Positions 7,453 to 15,012 of a DNA stretch of 15,182 nucleotides are shown here, piece by piece. Both the position numbers and the translations under genes were made by a program. Within the stretch, counting starts at the first letter, position 1. Each line of letters begins with the position of its first letter. Location: positions 1 to 15,182 of the forward strand of contig JAEDHB010000034.1 of the NCBI GenBank assembly GCA_016297265.1. The letters run 5' to 3'. Below the pieces are notes generated by a model, which was not told the DNA's origin, made no database searches, and worked only from the letters and a program-made list of their open reading frames with translations. The DNA is from Butyrivibrio sp. (GTDB lineage Bacteria; Bacillota; Clostridia; Lachnospirales; Lachnospiraceae).

Positions 7453-7473
7453 TGTTCTATTTGTAGTATAACA
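7453..7473. promoter_or_regulatory. Candidate operator dyad over the gntR-mcsA-mcsB-clpC promoter
   Basis: A 21-bp imperfect palindrome centred at 7463 has outer arms TGTT (7453-7456) and AACA (7470-7473). Symmetric matches hold at 7 of 10 position pairs and at three further pairs outside. It overlaps the -10 box (7465-7470) and the predicted transcription start, as expected for autorepression by the adjacent GntR protein. Binding is inferred from position and symmetry only. Confidence 0.4.
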
Positions 7474-7493
7474 AAAAGACGCAGAAAAATCAA
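7465..7493 (-). promoter_or_regulatory. Sigma-A-type promoter of the gntR-mcsA-mcsB-clpC operon
   Basis: On the minus strand: -35 TTGATT (7488-7493), a 17-bp spacer and -10 TATACT (7465-7470), giving a start near 7458 and a leader of about 24 bases. The -35 box lies within the loop of the upstream gene's terminator. Confidence 0.7.
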
Positions 7494-7511
7494 TTGTTCT
7501 TCTGCGTCTTT
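7475..7511 (-). terminator. Rho-independent terminator after the glucosaminidase-like gene
   Basis: A perfect 12-bp stem (7500-7511 against 7475-7486) with a 13-base loop begins 10 bases after the upstream stop codon. It is followed on the minus strand by TTGTTATAC; together with the stem end this makes a CTTTTTGTT tract. It ends the pyrE-to-glucosaminidase transcript. Confidence 0.85.
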
Positions 7512-7521
7512 GCATATTTTT

Positions 7522-9789
7522 TTATCTCACCTGGAATATGGAGCCCTTACCCTCAATGTAGCTCTTTAACATGGATAAATCACTGCTTGTTATTCCCGCT
7601 GTTGAATCATCCACATTTGCTGCTTCCTTCTGAACAGTTGTACTCAGAATATTCCTGTTCATCAAATCATAATCCCTGTAATCAATTATTCCGTTACAGT
7701 CCACATCGCCATATAAAATAATATATACATTTTTGTATAAAAGTCCGTTGCCGTCATATACTGATATCTTATCGCCGTTAGCAACTAAGTCAGAATCGGA
7801 TTTAAGAACATTGTCGGCACCGTACCACTTACATGTTCCGGAGAAACTGAATCTTCTCCCGGCTTCCGCAAGGGTTTCTCCCACGACAAATCCGTTAATA
7901 AATACTACCGCAGAACTCTTATCCGTTTTCTGGATATATGTATAACTCATCGTCATAGGTGTATACCTGTATATATTAAAGGTATATACCGAGGTCTTGT
8001 CCGGCAGCCCTGAACCGTCATGATGAACATACAGCTTGACCGTATTATGCCCCACATTGAGCTTGGCATTCACAACCCCTGTGGTGCAGGAAACGGCCGT
8101 TGCGCCATTGACAGAATATTTTACCGTTGCCTTTGCTGACTCCGTGGCAAAATTAAGTTTTGTTGAGCTCACGGAGTTTTCCAAAAACAGATTATAACTG
8201 TATGTATCCATATTGAAGGTCTTGGTAAAGCTTCCGACGCTGCTGGATGCGGATTTCAACCTCGTGCTTCCGTCTTTTCGCTTAATCGTAAAAGTATATG
8301 AACGCTTGTATATTCCTCCGTACGCTGAGTTGCAGGTAACGGTAAATTTATTGTTGCCCACCACAAGATTCTTTGTTCCGTCCCCGGACTTTTTCGCCGT
8401 ACTGTTAACAGGATTCATATTGATTGTCACACTCTCAACTTCATATGGCACCTCAATCACTTTGCTGTAGGTCCAGTTTGAGCCAAAAACATAATCCGGT
8501 GACAGCGTTGCAAGCTTTGTTTTTCCGTTATATATGGTGATTGATTTAAGCATGCAATTAGGATTTGCAGTTGAAAAATAACTGCCCGATGGTGATTTTG
8601 GTCTTGGATTTGATGATGGCATTGAGCTGTACACAGGGATTCGGAAGGTTACAGGTCTGTTCAACAAGCCATAAGTTTCATATGTATCATAAATTGATGC
8701 ACATTCCGTTAAATCAGCTGTAAGATTCTGTGCATACTGCTTCCAGTACAGATAACCCGGTTTAGCAACATTAAACATCTCAAAATAAATTGTGTCCTGA
8801 CCTAAATCAATGTAAAAGTCATACACCTTCTTTGCTCCGCCGACAATTGCCTTATATGGTGATGTCCAACCATTTTCGTAAGCCTCTTTACCGCCATTAT
8901 TGATAATCTCAGCGCCATCTCCGCCTGCACCAATATTAAAATAATTATAATATTTCTGCAAACCACTCTCTGAGGCATCAGGTGCATGAAAAGTAATTCC
9001 TTTGTCAGTGGTTACTACACCCTTTCCCAGCACATCATTGGAGGTACCCTTTTCAAGTCTTAATCTGGATGCAAGATGCAATGCTGACACATTATATTTT
9101 TTCGCTGCATCAGCTATGACTTTTGCATATGTATACTGCACTCCGTTGCTGTACTTAGGTGCACCGGGACATGCCTTATTGTACATAAATGTACCATTCA
9201 GAAGATTGTTGACATATTTGACTGTATTTGCATCTGAAACTGCCGAATGATAATACAATGTTTCAAAGCAATAGATAAATTTTTCTGTAAGCCAGTTTCT
9301 TGGATCCATTACATAGGCAATTGCTTCCTTGGATGCCTGAACCCATGGACCGGAATCATATCTTATATAATCGTCTGTCTTGAAATTGAAATGACTGGTG
9401 GTTGAATCCCTGACAATCATCTTCCATGCTGTAGGTGTCGAAAACCATACTGCCTTCGTTCCATCATCCAGAGTCTGTGTTGTACCCAGGCTGATTACCG
9501 GAATATATACAAGTTTTCTTTTTATTTCACATTCATTCTCCAAGGCAACCGTCCAATTATCTATCGCCTTAACCGGTACAAATTTCCAATTCTTATGTTT
9601 ATCATGAAGTGCATCAAGTTTGGCAACATAGGATTTTGGGAATCCTGCATCAATCAGACTTTGCTGATAAGCCGCGTCCGCCTTTGTTTCTCTTAAGCTT
9701 ATACTCCCTACAACCAAGAATGCCAACACACATGTAATAGCAGTAAGTATGTGTTTTGCAAGATTGAATATTCTATTTTCCATATGCAT
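7522..9789 (-). CDS. Secreted glucosaminidase-like wall hydrolase with dockerin tail
   Basis: This 755-residue protein is exported: a hydrophobic signal segment lies at about 12-31, with probable cleavage after Ala-Asp-Ala (37-39). Residues about 42-380 look like a beta-N-acetylglucosaminidase (LytD/GH73-like) domain of the type common in Lachnospiraceae. It contains FPKSYVAKLDALHDKHKNWKF (50-70) and HLASRLRLEKG (238-248), where Glu246 is the likely catalytic acid. Two cadherin-like beta-sandwich domains follow at about 403-507 and 508-610. A small beta domain precedes a C-terminal dockerin-type module (694-755). Its first calcium loop is good (DVDCNGIIDYRD) and the second degenerate. The role is probably peptidoglycan cleavage at the cell surface. 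GGAGG (9795-9799) lies 5 bases before ATG 9789; ATG 9783, 11 bases away, is also possible. It starts 18 bases after the purD stop. Confidence 0.85.
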   Translation of the reverse strand: MHMENRIFNLAKHILTAITCVLAFLVVGSISLRETKADAAYQQSLIDAGFPKSYVAKLDALHDKHKNWKFVPVKAIDNWTVALENECEIKRKLVYIPVISLGTTQTLDDGTKAVWFSTPTAWKMIVRDSTTSHFNFKTDDYIRYDSGPWVQASKEAIAYVMDPRNWLTEKFIYCFETLYYHSAVSDANTVKYVNNLLNGTFMYNKACPGAPKYSNGVQYTYAKVIADAAKKYNVSALHLASRLRLEKGTSNDVLGKGVVTTDKGITFHAPDASESGLQKYYNYFNIGAGGDGAEIINNGGKEAYENGWTSPYKAIVGGAKKVYDFYIDLGQDTIYFEMFNVAKPGYLYWKQYAQNLTADLTECASIYDTYETYGLLNRPVTFRIPVYSSMPSSNPRPKSPSGSYFSTANPNCMLKSITIYNGKTKLATLSPDYVFGSNWTYSKVIEVPYEVESVTINMNPVNSTAKKSGDGTKNLVVGNNKFTVTCNSAYGGIYKRSYTFTIKRKDGSTRLKSASSSVGSFTKTFNMDTYSYNLFLENSVSSTKLNFATESAKATVKYSVNGATAVSCTTGVVNAKLNVGHNTVKLYVHHDGSGLPDKTSVYTFNIYRYTPMTMSYTYIQKTDKSSAVVFINGFVVGETLAEAGRRFSFSGTCKWYGADNVLKSDSDLVANGDKISVYDGNGLLYKNVYIILYGDVDCNGIIDYRDYDLMNRNILSTTVQKEAANVDDSTAGITSSDLSMLKSYIEGKGSIFQVR

Positions 9790-9807
9790 ACCTACCTCCG
9801 ATCAATT

Positions 9808-11079
9808 CTATGCCTCGTCAATCGCCTTACCAATGTCATTTCTCATGTATTTGTTATCAAAATCAACCCACTTTGTTGCTTCATAGGCATTTGTTCGTGC
9901 TTCCTTCAGAGTATTTCCCTTTGCAGTAATTCCAAGGACTCTTCCGCCGTTTGTAACAATGCCCTCGTCGGTCAGGCTGGTTCCCGCATGAAAACAATAA
10001 TATCCATCCCTGTTCTTGAAATTATCAAGCCCTTTGATAAGCTTTCCTTTTTCGTAAGCTACCGGATATCCGTCAGATGCAAGAATGACACATACGCAAG
10101 CATTATCTTCAAACTGAAGGTCTATTTTATCAAGATTACCATCGATACATGCCTCAAAGACATCGATGATATCATTCTTCATTCTTGGCAGAACAACCTG
10201 TGCCTCAGGGTCACCGAAACGTGCATTGTACTCCAGCACCTTTGGTCCATTAGGAGTGAGCATAAGCCCGAAGAAAATAATACCTTTGAATTCTCTTCCC
10301 TCTGCCTTCATAGCATCAACAGTTGCCTGATATATGTATTTTTTACAAAACTCATCAACCTCTGAGGTATAAAACGGACTTGGTGAAAAGGTTCCCATTC
10401 CGCCTGTATTGAGTCCCTGGTCGCCATCTTTTGCTCTCTTATGGTCCTGAGCTGATGACATTATCTTGATTGTATTACCGTCAACATAGGATAATACGGA
10501 TATTTCGCGACCTGTCATAAATTCTTCAATTACAATTCTGTTACCCGAATCGCCAAATTGTTTATCAAGCATAATTGTCTTGACACCATCCATTGCCTCT
10601 TCCTTCGTATTGCAGATAAGAACGCCCTTGCCAAGTGCAAGTCCGTCCGCCTTGAGCACAATCGGATAGTCCGAAGTCTCAAGATACTTCATTGCCTCCT
10701 CCGCAGAATCAAAGGTCTCATATCCCGCTGTAGGGATGTTATACTTTTTCATAAGATCCTTAGAAAAAGCTTTTGAGCCTTCAAGAATTGCCGCATTTTT
10801 GCGAGGTCCGAATACTCTTAAGCCTTCTGCCTCAAAGACATCGACAATACCGCCCACAAGGGGATCATCCATTCCTACGACCGTAAGGTCAATTTGCTCT
10901 TCCTTTGCAAAGGTAACAAGCTTATTAAATTCCATCGCTCCTATTGGCACGCAGGTTGCATATTCAGCAATTCCCGCATTACCCGGTGCGCAGTATAATT
11001 TATCAACTCTCGGACTCTTTGAACAGGCATATGCAATTGCATGTTCGCGTCCGCCGCCGCCTACAATAAGTACTTTCAT
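9808..11079 (-). CDS. purD: Phosphoribosylamine-glycine ligase (GAR synthetase) PurD
   Basis: PurD joins glycine to phosphoribosylamine using ATP, the second step of de novo purine synthesis. The 423-residue length is standard. Seen in order: the N-terminal glycine-rich loop MKVLIVGGGGREHA, the ATP-grasp region with KADGLALGKGV, and the diagnostic NARFGDPEAQVVLPR ahead of the C-terminal domain. The start is ATG 11079 with AGGA (11090-11093) 10 bases upstream, following the purN stop by 20 bases. Its product is the substrate of PurN, encoded immediately upstream. Confidence 0.98.
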   Translation of the reverse strand: MKVLIVGGGGREHAIAYACSKSPRVDKLYCAPGNAGIAEYATCVPIGAMEFNKLVTFAKEEQIDLTVVGMDDPLVGGIVDVFEAEGLRVFGPRKNAAILEGSKAFSKDLMKKYNIPTAGYETFDSAEEAMKYLETSDYPIVLKADGLALGKGVLICNTKEEAMDGVKTIMLDKQFGDSGNRIVIEEFMTGREISVLSYVDGNTIKIMSSAQDHKRAKDGDQGLNTGGMGTFSPSPFYTSEVDEFCKKYIYQATVDAMKAEGREFKGIIFFGLMLTPNGPKVLEYNARFGDPEAQVVLPRMKNDIIDVFEACIDGNLDKIDLQFEDNACVCVILASDGYPVAYEKGKLIKGLDNFKNRDGYYCFHAGTSLTDEGIVTNGGRVLGITAKGNTLKEARTNAYEATKWVDFDNKYMRNDIGKAIDEA

Positions 11080-11099
11080 TCCGTATTATTCCTCTCGTC

Positions 11100-11693
11100 C
11101 TATAATTTATTGTTGGCAATCATATTGATTGCCTCAGGCAGAATAATCCACTCTGCCTGTTCCATCACCCTTTTCTGAAGAATTTCAGGGGTATCATCCT
11201 TGTCAATCATAACCGGTTTTTGCAAAATAATGCGTCCTGTATCAGTTCCTTCATCAACAAAATGTACCGTTGCTCCCGTGACCTTCACGCCCCTTGCAAG
11301 CGCACCCTCATGAACCTTAAGTCCGTAGAAGCCCTTACCGCAAAATGACGGAATCAGAGAAGGATGAATATTGATAATTTTCTCAGGATACTCCTGAACC
11401 ATCTTTGGCGGAATTGCCACAAGAAAACCTGCCAGAACTATAAGGTCCGGCTTGAATTTCTTTGTTTCTTCCAAAAGTGCATCATTGAAAGCATCCCTGT
11501 TCTCATATTTCTTTGGTGAAATACAGAGTGCAGGAATATTATGTTTTGCCGCTCTTTCAAGTGCATATGCACCGGCATTATTACTGATTACACCAACAAT
11601 CTCCGTATTTGTTATTTTACCGTTATCAACAGCATCAATAATTGCCTGAAGGTTGGTTCCGCCGCCCGAAACCATAACTACAACTCTTAGCAT
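11100..11693 (-). CDS. purN: Phosphoribosylglycinamide formyltransferase PurN
   Basis: PurN transfers a formyl group from 10-formyltetrahydrofolate to GAR, the third purine step. The 197 residues carry the phosphate-binding loop SGGGTNLQAI (9-18) and the catalytic trio, by alignment to the Escherichia coli enzyme, at Asn108, His110 (NIHPSLIPSF) and Asp151 (HFVDEGTDTG). No insertion or loss is visible. The ATG at 11693 lies inside the last codons of purM (7-base overlap), suggesting translational coupling. Confidence 0.97.
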   Translation of the reverse strand: MLRVVVMVSGGGTNLQAIIDAVDNGKITNTEIVGVISNNAGAYALERAAKHNIPALCISPKKYENRDAFNDALLEETKKFKPDLIVLAGFLVAIPPKMVQEYPEKIINIHPSLIPSFCGKGFYGLKVHEGALARGVKVTGATVHFVDEGTDTGRIILQKPVMIDKDDTPEILQKRVMEQAEWIILPEAINMIANNKL

Positions 11694-12712
11694 ATTGTCA
11701 CACCTTTTTCTCCTGCTATTGTCTGTCCAATTACAAAAGCATCCTCGCCTGCTGCCTTGACAGCTTCAATTGTCTTTGCAGCATCAGCAGGGTCAACGGC
11801 AAGAATCATACCAACACCCATATTGAAAGTGTTATACATCATCTGTTCGTCTATATTGCCTTTTTCTGCCATAAGCTTAAAGAGTGCAGGAACTTCATAG
11901 CTGTCCTTCTTAACCTCTGCCCTGATTCCCTCAGGAAGCATCCTTGGAATATTTTCATAGAAACCGCCACCGGTAATATGGCTGCAGCCCTTGATTGTAA
12001 CGCCTGCATCCTTAACGGATTTCAATGCCTTGACATAGATAATTGTTGGTTTGAGCAAAGCATCACCAAGTGTGGTACCAAGTTCATCATAATATGTATC
12101 AAGGGATTCCTTTGTCATTTCAAATACTTTTCTTACAAGAGAAAATCCATTGCTGTGCACGCCTGAAGATTTGATGGCAACAAGAGTGTCGCCCGGCTTA
12201 ATGTTTTCACCGGTAATAAGGTTCTTTCTGTCACATACACCTACAGAAAATCCTGCAAGATCGTATTCGTCCTCCGGCATAAGTCCCGGATGTTCAGCAG
12301 TCTCGCCGCCAACCAGGGCACATCCTGACATATTACATCCGTCCGCAACGCCCTTGACAATTGTAGCTATTTTCTCAGGAATGTTTTTGCCGCATGCGAT
12401 GTAGTCAAGGAAAAACAATGGCTCACCGCCCGCGCAGGCAACATCATTAACACACATTGCCACGGCATCAATACCGATTGTGTCATGCTTGTCCATAATA
12501 AAAGCAAGCTTTACCTTGGTTCCGCATCCGTCCGTTCCTGACAGAAGGATAGGGTCCTCCATGTCCTTGATTGATGCAAGGGAAAAAGCGCCCGAAAAGC
12601 CTCCTATTCCTCCAAGTACCTCCGGTCTCATTGTTCCTTTGACATATTCCTTCATCAATTCCACCGACTTGTAACCGGCTTCAATATCAACTCCTGCCTT
12701 CTTGTAATCCAT
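11687..12712 (-). CDS. purM: Phosphoribosylformylglycinamidine cyclo-ligase (AIR synthetase) PurM
   Basis: PurM closes the imidazole ring using ATP to give AIR, the fifth purine step. The 341 residues have the family's GSTDG-type ATP site, here SGTDGCGTKVKLA (58-70), then DAVAMCVNDVACAGGEPLFF (82-101) and a C-terminal glycine-rich AIRS domain. The start is ATG 12712, since GGAGG (12722-12726) lies 9 bases upstream and the protein then begins with the conserved MDYKKAGVDIEAGYKSVE. An upstream in-frame start would run back into purE. One base separates it from the purE stop. Confidence 0.97.
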   Translation of the reverse strand: MDYKKAGVDIEAGYKSVELMKEYVKGTMRPEVLGGIGGFSGAFSLASIKDMEDPILLSGTDGCGTKVKLAFIMDKHDTIGIDAVAMCVNDVACAGGEPLFFLDYIACGKNIPEKIATIVKGVADGCNMSGCALVGGETAEHPGLMPEDEYDLAGFSVGVCDRKNLITGENIKPGDTLVAIKSSGVHSNGFSLVRKVFEMTKESLDTYYDELGTTLGDALLKPTIIYVKALKSVKDAGVTIKGCSHITGGGFYENIPRMLPEGIRAEVKKDSYEVPALFKLMAEKGNIDEQMMYNTFNMGVGMILAVDPADAAKTIEAVKAAGEDAFVIGQTIAGEKGVTIC

Positions 12713-12713
12713 T

Positions 12714-13226
12714 TTACATTTCCTCCATGTATTTTTTGTATCCGACATTTTCTATTTTTTCCTTTTTGGCCATAACGCCGTCCTTCATCTCGCCCTTATA
12801 TTCTTTGAGCTTGGCAAGAAGGACATCATCCGAAGTTGCAAGTATTCTTGCTGCAAGAATACCGGCATTAGCCGCACCGTCAATTGCAACTGTAGCAACC
12901 GGAATTCCGCTTGGCATCTGCACGATGGAATACAATGCATCCACACCTCCGACTGTTTTACTGTAAATCGGTACTCCGATAACCGGCATCGGAAAAATTG
13001 CAGCACACATGCCCGGAAGATGCGCTGCACCGCCGGCTCCTGCAATAATCACCTTAAACCCTTTTTCTTCGGCTGTCTTTGCATAATCAAAAAACACATC
13101 CGGCATACGATGTGCCGAAATAATCGTCATCTCATAATCAATACCAAATTTATCCAGCATCTCTGCTGCCTTTTTCATAACCGGAAGGTCTGAGTCACTG
13201 CCCATAACTATTCCTACTTTAGCCAT
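12714..13226 (-). CDS. purE: N5-carboxyaminoimidazole ribonucleotide mutase PurE (class I)
   Basis: PurE class I converts N5-CAIR to CAIR in purine synthesis and normally works with PurK, which is not in the window. The 170 residues show GSDSDLPVM (9-17), ISAHRMPD (36-43), the AGGAAHLPGM segment with the conserved histidine (64-73) and SIVQMPSGIPVATVAI (100-115). The start is ATG 13226 with AGGAGG (13235-13240) 8 bases upstream. The purM ribosome binding site lies in its last codons, so the two genes are tightly joined. Confidence 0.97.
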   Translation of the reverse strand: MAKVGIVMGSDSDLPVMKKAAEMLDKFGIDYEMTIISAHRMPDVFFDYAKTAEEKGFKVIIAGAGGAAHLPGMCAAIFPMPVIGVPIYSKTVGGVDALYSIVQMPSGIPVATVAIDGAANAGILAARILATSDDVLLAKLKEYKGEMKDGVMAKKEKIENVGYKKYMEEM

Positions 13227-13248
13227 TGTTTTTTCCTCCTAAATGTAA

Positions 13249-13560
13249 TTAAATTCCAACAAGAAAGAGCATAACCATTATTATTGTCATGATCCCGCTT
13301 GACAATGAACCGATAAAAGAAAATGTGCGGTAACGGTTGCTTTCCTTGTAACTCATAAGTCCTACCACAAGTCCGAAAACTGCAAATGCCGTAGAGGCAA
13401 GTGCCGCACTTCCTACATTGTCGCCGCCCTCGCCCCTTGCCGCAAAAGAAAATCTGACGGAAATGACAAAAAATATAACCGCCGCCAGGGCAAGCATTGT
13501 GGAAATCGCGCCGCCAACGCTGTGTTTTTTATCGGAAAATTTATATCTGTGCTTAGCCAT
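13249..13560 (-). CDS. Small integral membrane protein of unknown function
   Basis: This 103-residue protein starts with a basic cytoplasmic stretch (MAKHRYKFSDKKHSVGG) followed by about three hydrophobic segments (roughly 19-40, 50-66, 80-102), with a short glycine/charged loop around 45. It resembles small Lachnospiraceae membrane proteins that I recall being filed as DUF6142; that assignment is from memory and unchecked. The ATG at 13560 is preferred because GAGG (13571-13574) lies 10 bases upstream; a GTG at 13569 would be too close. It sits in frame-tight context between pyrE (22 bases) and purE (22 bases), so it is very likely expressed with nucleotide synthesis genes. A transport or membrane-tethering role would be a guess. 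Confidence 0.8.
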   Translation of the reverse strand: MAKHRYKFSDKKHSVGGAISTMLALAAVIFFVISVRFSFAARGEGGDNVGSAALASTAFAVFGLVVGLMSYKESNRYRTFSFIGSLSSGIMTIIMVMLFLVGI

Positions 13561-13582
13561 ATACAACACACCTCAACCGGGA

Positions 13583-14257
13583 CTACTGTGCTCCGTACTT
13601 CTCATAATATGCATCAATAGCGGCTTTGATAGTGTCATCAATAATAACCTTACCCTTGTATGGTCTGTTATAAAGATGTTCAATAACCTCTGCCATAGTT
13701 ACAATTGCAGTTGTTTTGATTCCGTAAGTCTCCTCAATTTCGCAAAGAGCACTCTTGGTTCCCTGTCCTCTTTCCATTCTGTCAACGGATACCACAAGAC
13801 CCTGCACATCTACATCGCCCTGAGCCTTGATGATAGGGAGTGTCTCGCCGATTGATGTTCCTGCAGTAGTAACATCTTCAATGATTACCACCTTGTCACC
13901 GTCCTTAATAGGACTTCCCAGCAAAATACCGGTGTCACCGTGGTCTTTAACTTCCTTACGATTTGAACAATATCCGATTTCTGCACCATACATCTCATCC
14001 AGCGCCACTGTTGTTGTGACTGACAAAGGGATTCCCTTGTATGCAGGTCCAAAAAGTATATCAAAATCAGTACCGTAGGTGTCATTGATTGCTCTTGCAT
14101 AATACTCACCAAGCTTCTTAAGCTGTGAACCGGTCCTGTAAAATCCGGTATTGATAAAAAACGGCGTCTGTCTTCCGCTCTTTGTCACAAAATCTCCGAA
14201 TTTCAAGACATTGCAATCCACCATAAATTCGATAAATTCCTGTTTGTACTGTTCCAT
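13583..14257 (-). CDS. pyrE: Orotate phosphoribosyltransferase PyrE
   Basis: PyrE makes orotidine 5'-phosphate from orotate and PRPP, the penultimate step to UMP. The 224 residues show the PRPP-binding motif VVIIEDVTTAGTS (123-135) and the mobile catalytic loop RKEVKDHGDTG (100-110) with its lysines and histidine. FGPAYKGIPL (69-78) is also typical. The start is ATG 14257 with AAGGAG (14267-14272) 9 bases upstream. It is the first gene after the promoter at 14338-14366. No other pyrimidine gene is nearby; the genes below it are for purine synthesis. Confidence 0.97.
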   Translation of the reverse strand: MEQYKQEFIEFMVDCNVLKFGDFVTKSGRQTPFFINTGFYRTGSQLKKLGEYYARAINDTYGTDFDILFGPAYKGIPLSVTTTVALDEMYGAEIGYCSNRKEVKDHGDTGILLGSPIKDGDKVVIIEDVTTAGTSIGETLPIIKAQGDVDVQGLVVSVDRMERGQGTKSALCEIEETYGIKTTAIVTMAEVIEHLYNRPYKGKVIIDDTIKAAIDAYYEKYGAQ

Positions 14258-14279
14258 TAATTAAATCTCCTTATGCATC

Positions 14280-14296
14280 GGAATATCATATATTCC
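14280..14296 (-). other. Hairpin just before the pyrE ribosome binding site
   Basis: A perfect 7-bp stem (14280-14286 against 14290-14296) with a 3-base loop ends 7 bases before the AAGGAG site. There is no T-tract, so it is not a terminator. It could modulate ribosome access or mRNA stability. Confidence 0.45.
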
Positions 14297-14307
14297 TTAA
14301 TATTTTC

Positions 14308-14327
14308 TGTGGAAAAAGAATCCCACA
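14308..14327 (-). other. Hairpin at the 5' end of the predicted pyrE transcript
   Basis: A 7-bp stem with one G-U pair (14321-14327 against 14308-14314) and a 6-base loop begins about 4 bases after the predicted transcription start. A hairpin so close to the 5' end typically stabilises mRNA; a regulatory role is possible. No PyrR-binding loop or purine riboswitch core is recognised. Confidence 0.4.
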
Positions 14328-14337
14328 CTTCATAAGT

Positions 14338-14366
14338 ATTTTACCATAAATTAGGCTCTTTTTCAA
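14338..14366 (-). promoter_or_regulatory. Sigma-A-type promoter of the pyrE-pur operon
   Basis: On the minus strand: -35 TTGAAA (14361-14366), a 17-bp spacer and -10 TAAAAT (14338-14343) with TG at the extended -10 position. Start near 14331, leader about 73 bases. It lies between the ECF gene stop and pyrE; no strong terminator separates the two. Confidence 0.75.
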
Positions 14367-14396
14367 TAAATAATACTGGTAATTCTTGGTATTTGG

Positions 14397-14954
14397 CTAT
14401 TTTTCGCAGACATTTGCCCCCGCAAACACTTTTTTAACCACAAGCCATATATTAAAAGCAAAAAAACTGCCGATTGCCGCCGTAATAAGCTGTACCCCGG
14501 AAAAGGTAAACTGAAAAACTGCTTTTTTCGGAAGCATTTTAGCAGGCAGCAGATTTGGTATCAGAATCAGCGAAATCACTCCGCCCATAAACAATGCTTT
14601 TAGCACACTTCCCACGGTAATTCCGATAATAACTCCATAGTTTTTTCTGATTTTCCTGAAAAAAACAGCGGTTGCCCATACGAGAATAAGATTTCCACCC
14701 ATGATGCAGGGCATGATTGCCGGAATAACTGAAATAATCGGTGAGCCTGAGATAAAATATGCCGTCACCGGTGTAATCACTGCCAGAATTGAGCCGCACA
14801 CTCCTCCTCCCAAAAGTGTTGTAATAATCAGGCATGCATTGATAATCGGCCCTGTGATATACACGCTCAGGTTCTTAAAAATCTGACTGACGATGCATAA
14901 AGCAAGCATCATTGCAGTTACGGCAATACGGGTTGTCAATACTTTTTTGTTCAT
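14397..14954 (-). CDS. ECF transporter S component (substrate unknown)
   Basis: A 185-residue integral membrane protein with about five to six hydrophobic helices (roughly 9-27, 35-67, 72-99, 107-136, 149-174). Its overall pattern is that of the substrate-binding S subunit of energy-coupling-factor importers. The N-terminal helix region TAMMLALCIVSQIFKNLSVY resembles the alanine-rich first helix that in S components contacts the shared T subunit. The ATPases and T component are not in the window, as is usual for group II ECF systems with scattered S genes. Substrate cannot be read from the sequence. The start is ATG 14954 with GAGG (14962-14965) 7 bases upstream. Its upstream region is cut short by a mobile element end at 15013, and no riboswitch or good promoter is seen in the 58 bases between. 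Confidence 0.75.
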   Translation of the reverse strand: MNKKVLTTRIAVTAMMLALCIVSQIFKNLSVYITGPIINACLIITTLLGGGVCGSILAVITPVTAYFISGSPIISVIPAIMPCIMGGNLILVWATAVFFRKIRKNYGVIIGITVGSVLKALFMGGVISLILIPNLLPAKMLPKKAVFQFTFSGVQLITAAIGSFFAFNIWLVVKKVFAGANVCEK

Positions 14955-15012
14955 TCCATATCCTCTTTTCTAAAATTATGTCCTTGTCATATTACCTTTT
15001 TTGCTGTGTATT

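Noticed and set aside
7435..7520. CtsR or CIRCE heat-shock operator
   Set aside because: No heptad direct repeat of the GGTCAAA type and no TTAGCACTC/GAGTGCTAA inverted repeat is present upstream of the clpC operon.
9751..10365. Plus-strand open frame of 204 codons
   Set aside because: Long but antisense to purD and the start of the glucosaminidase gene; cysteine/serine-rich composition and no family features.
12713..12748. Extended N-terminus for PurM
   Set aside because: It would overlap the purE end; the ATG at 12712 has a good GGAGG and matches the conserved start.
14258..14396. PyrR attenuator or purine riboswitch in the pyrE-pur leader
   Set aside because: The predicted leader is only about 73 bases and lacks the PyrR loop consensus and the riboswitch three-way junction core.
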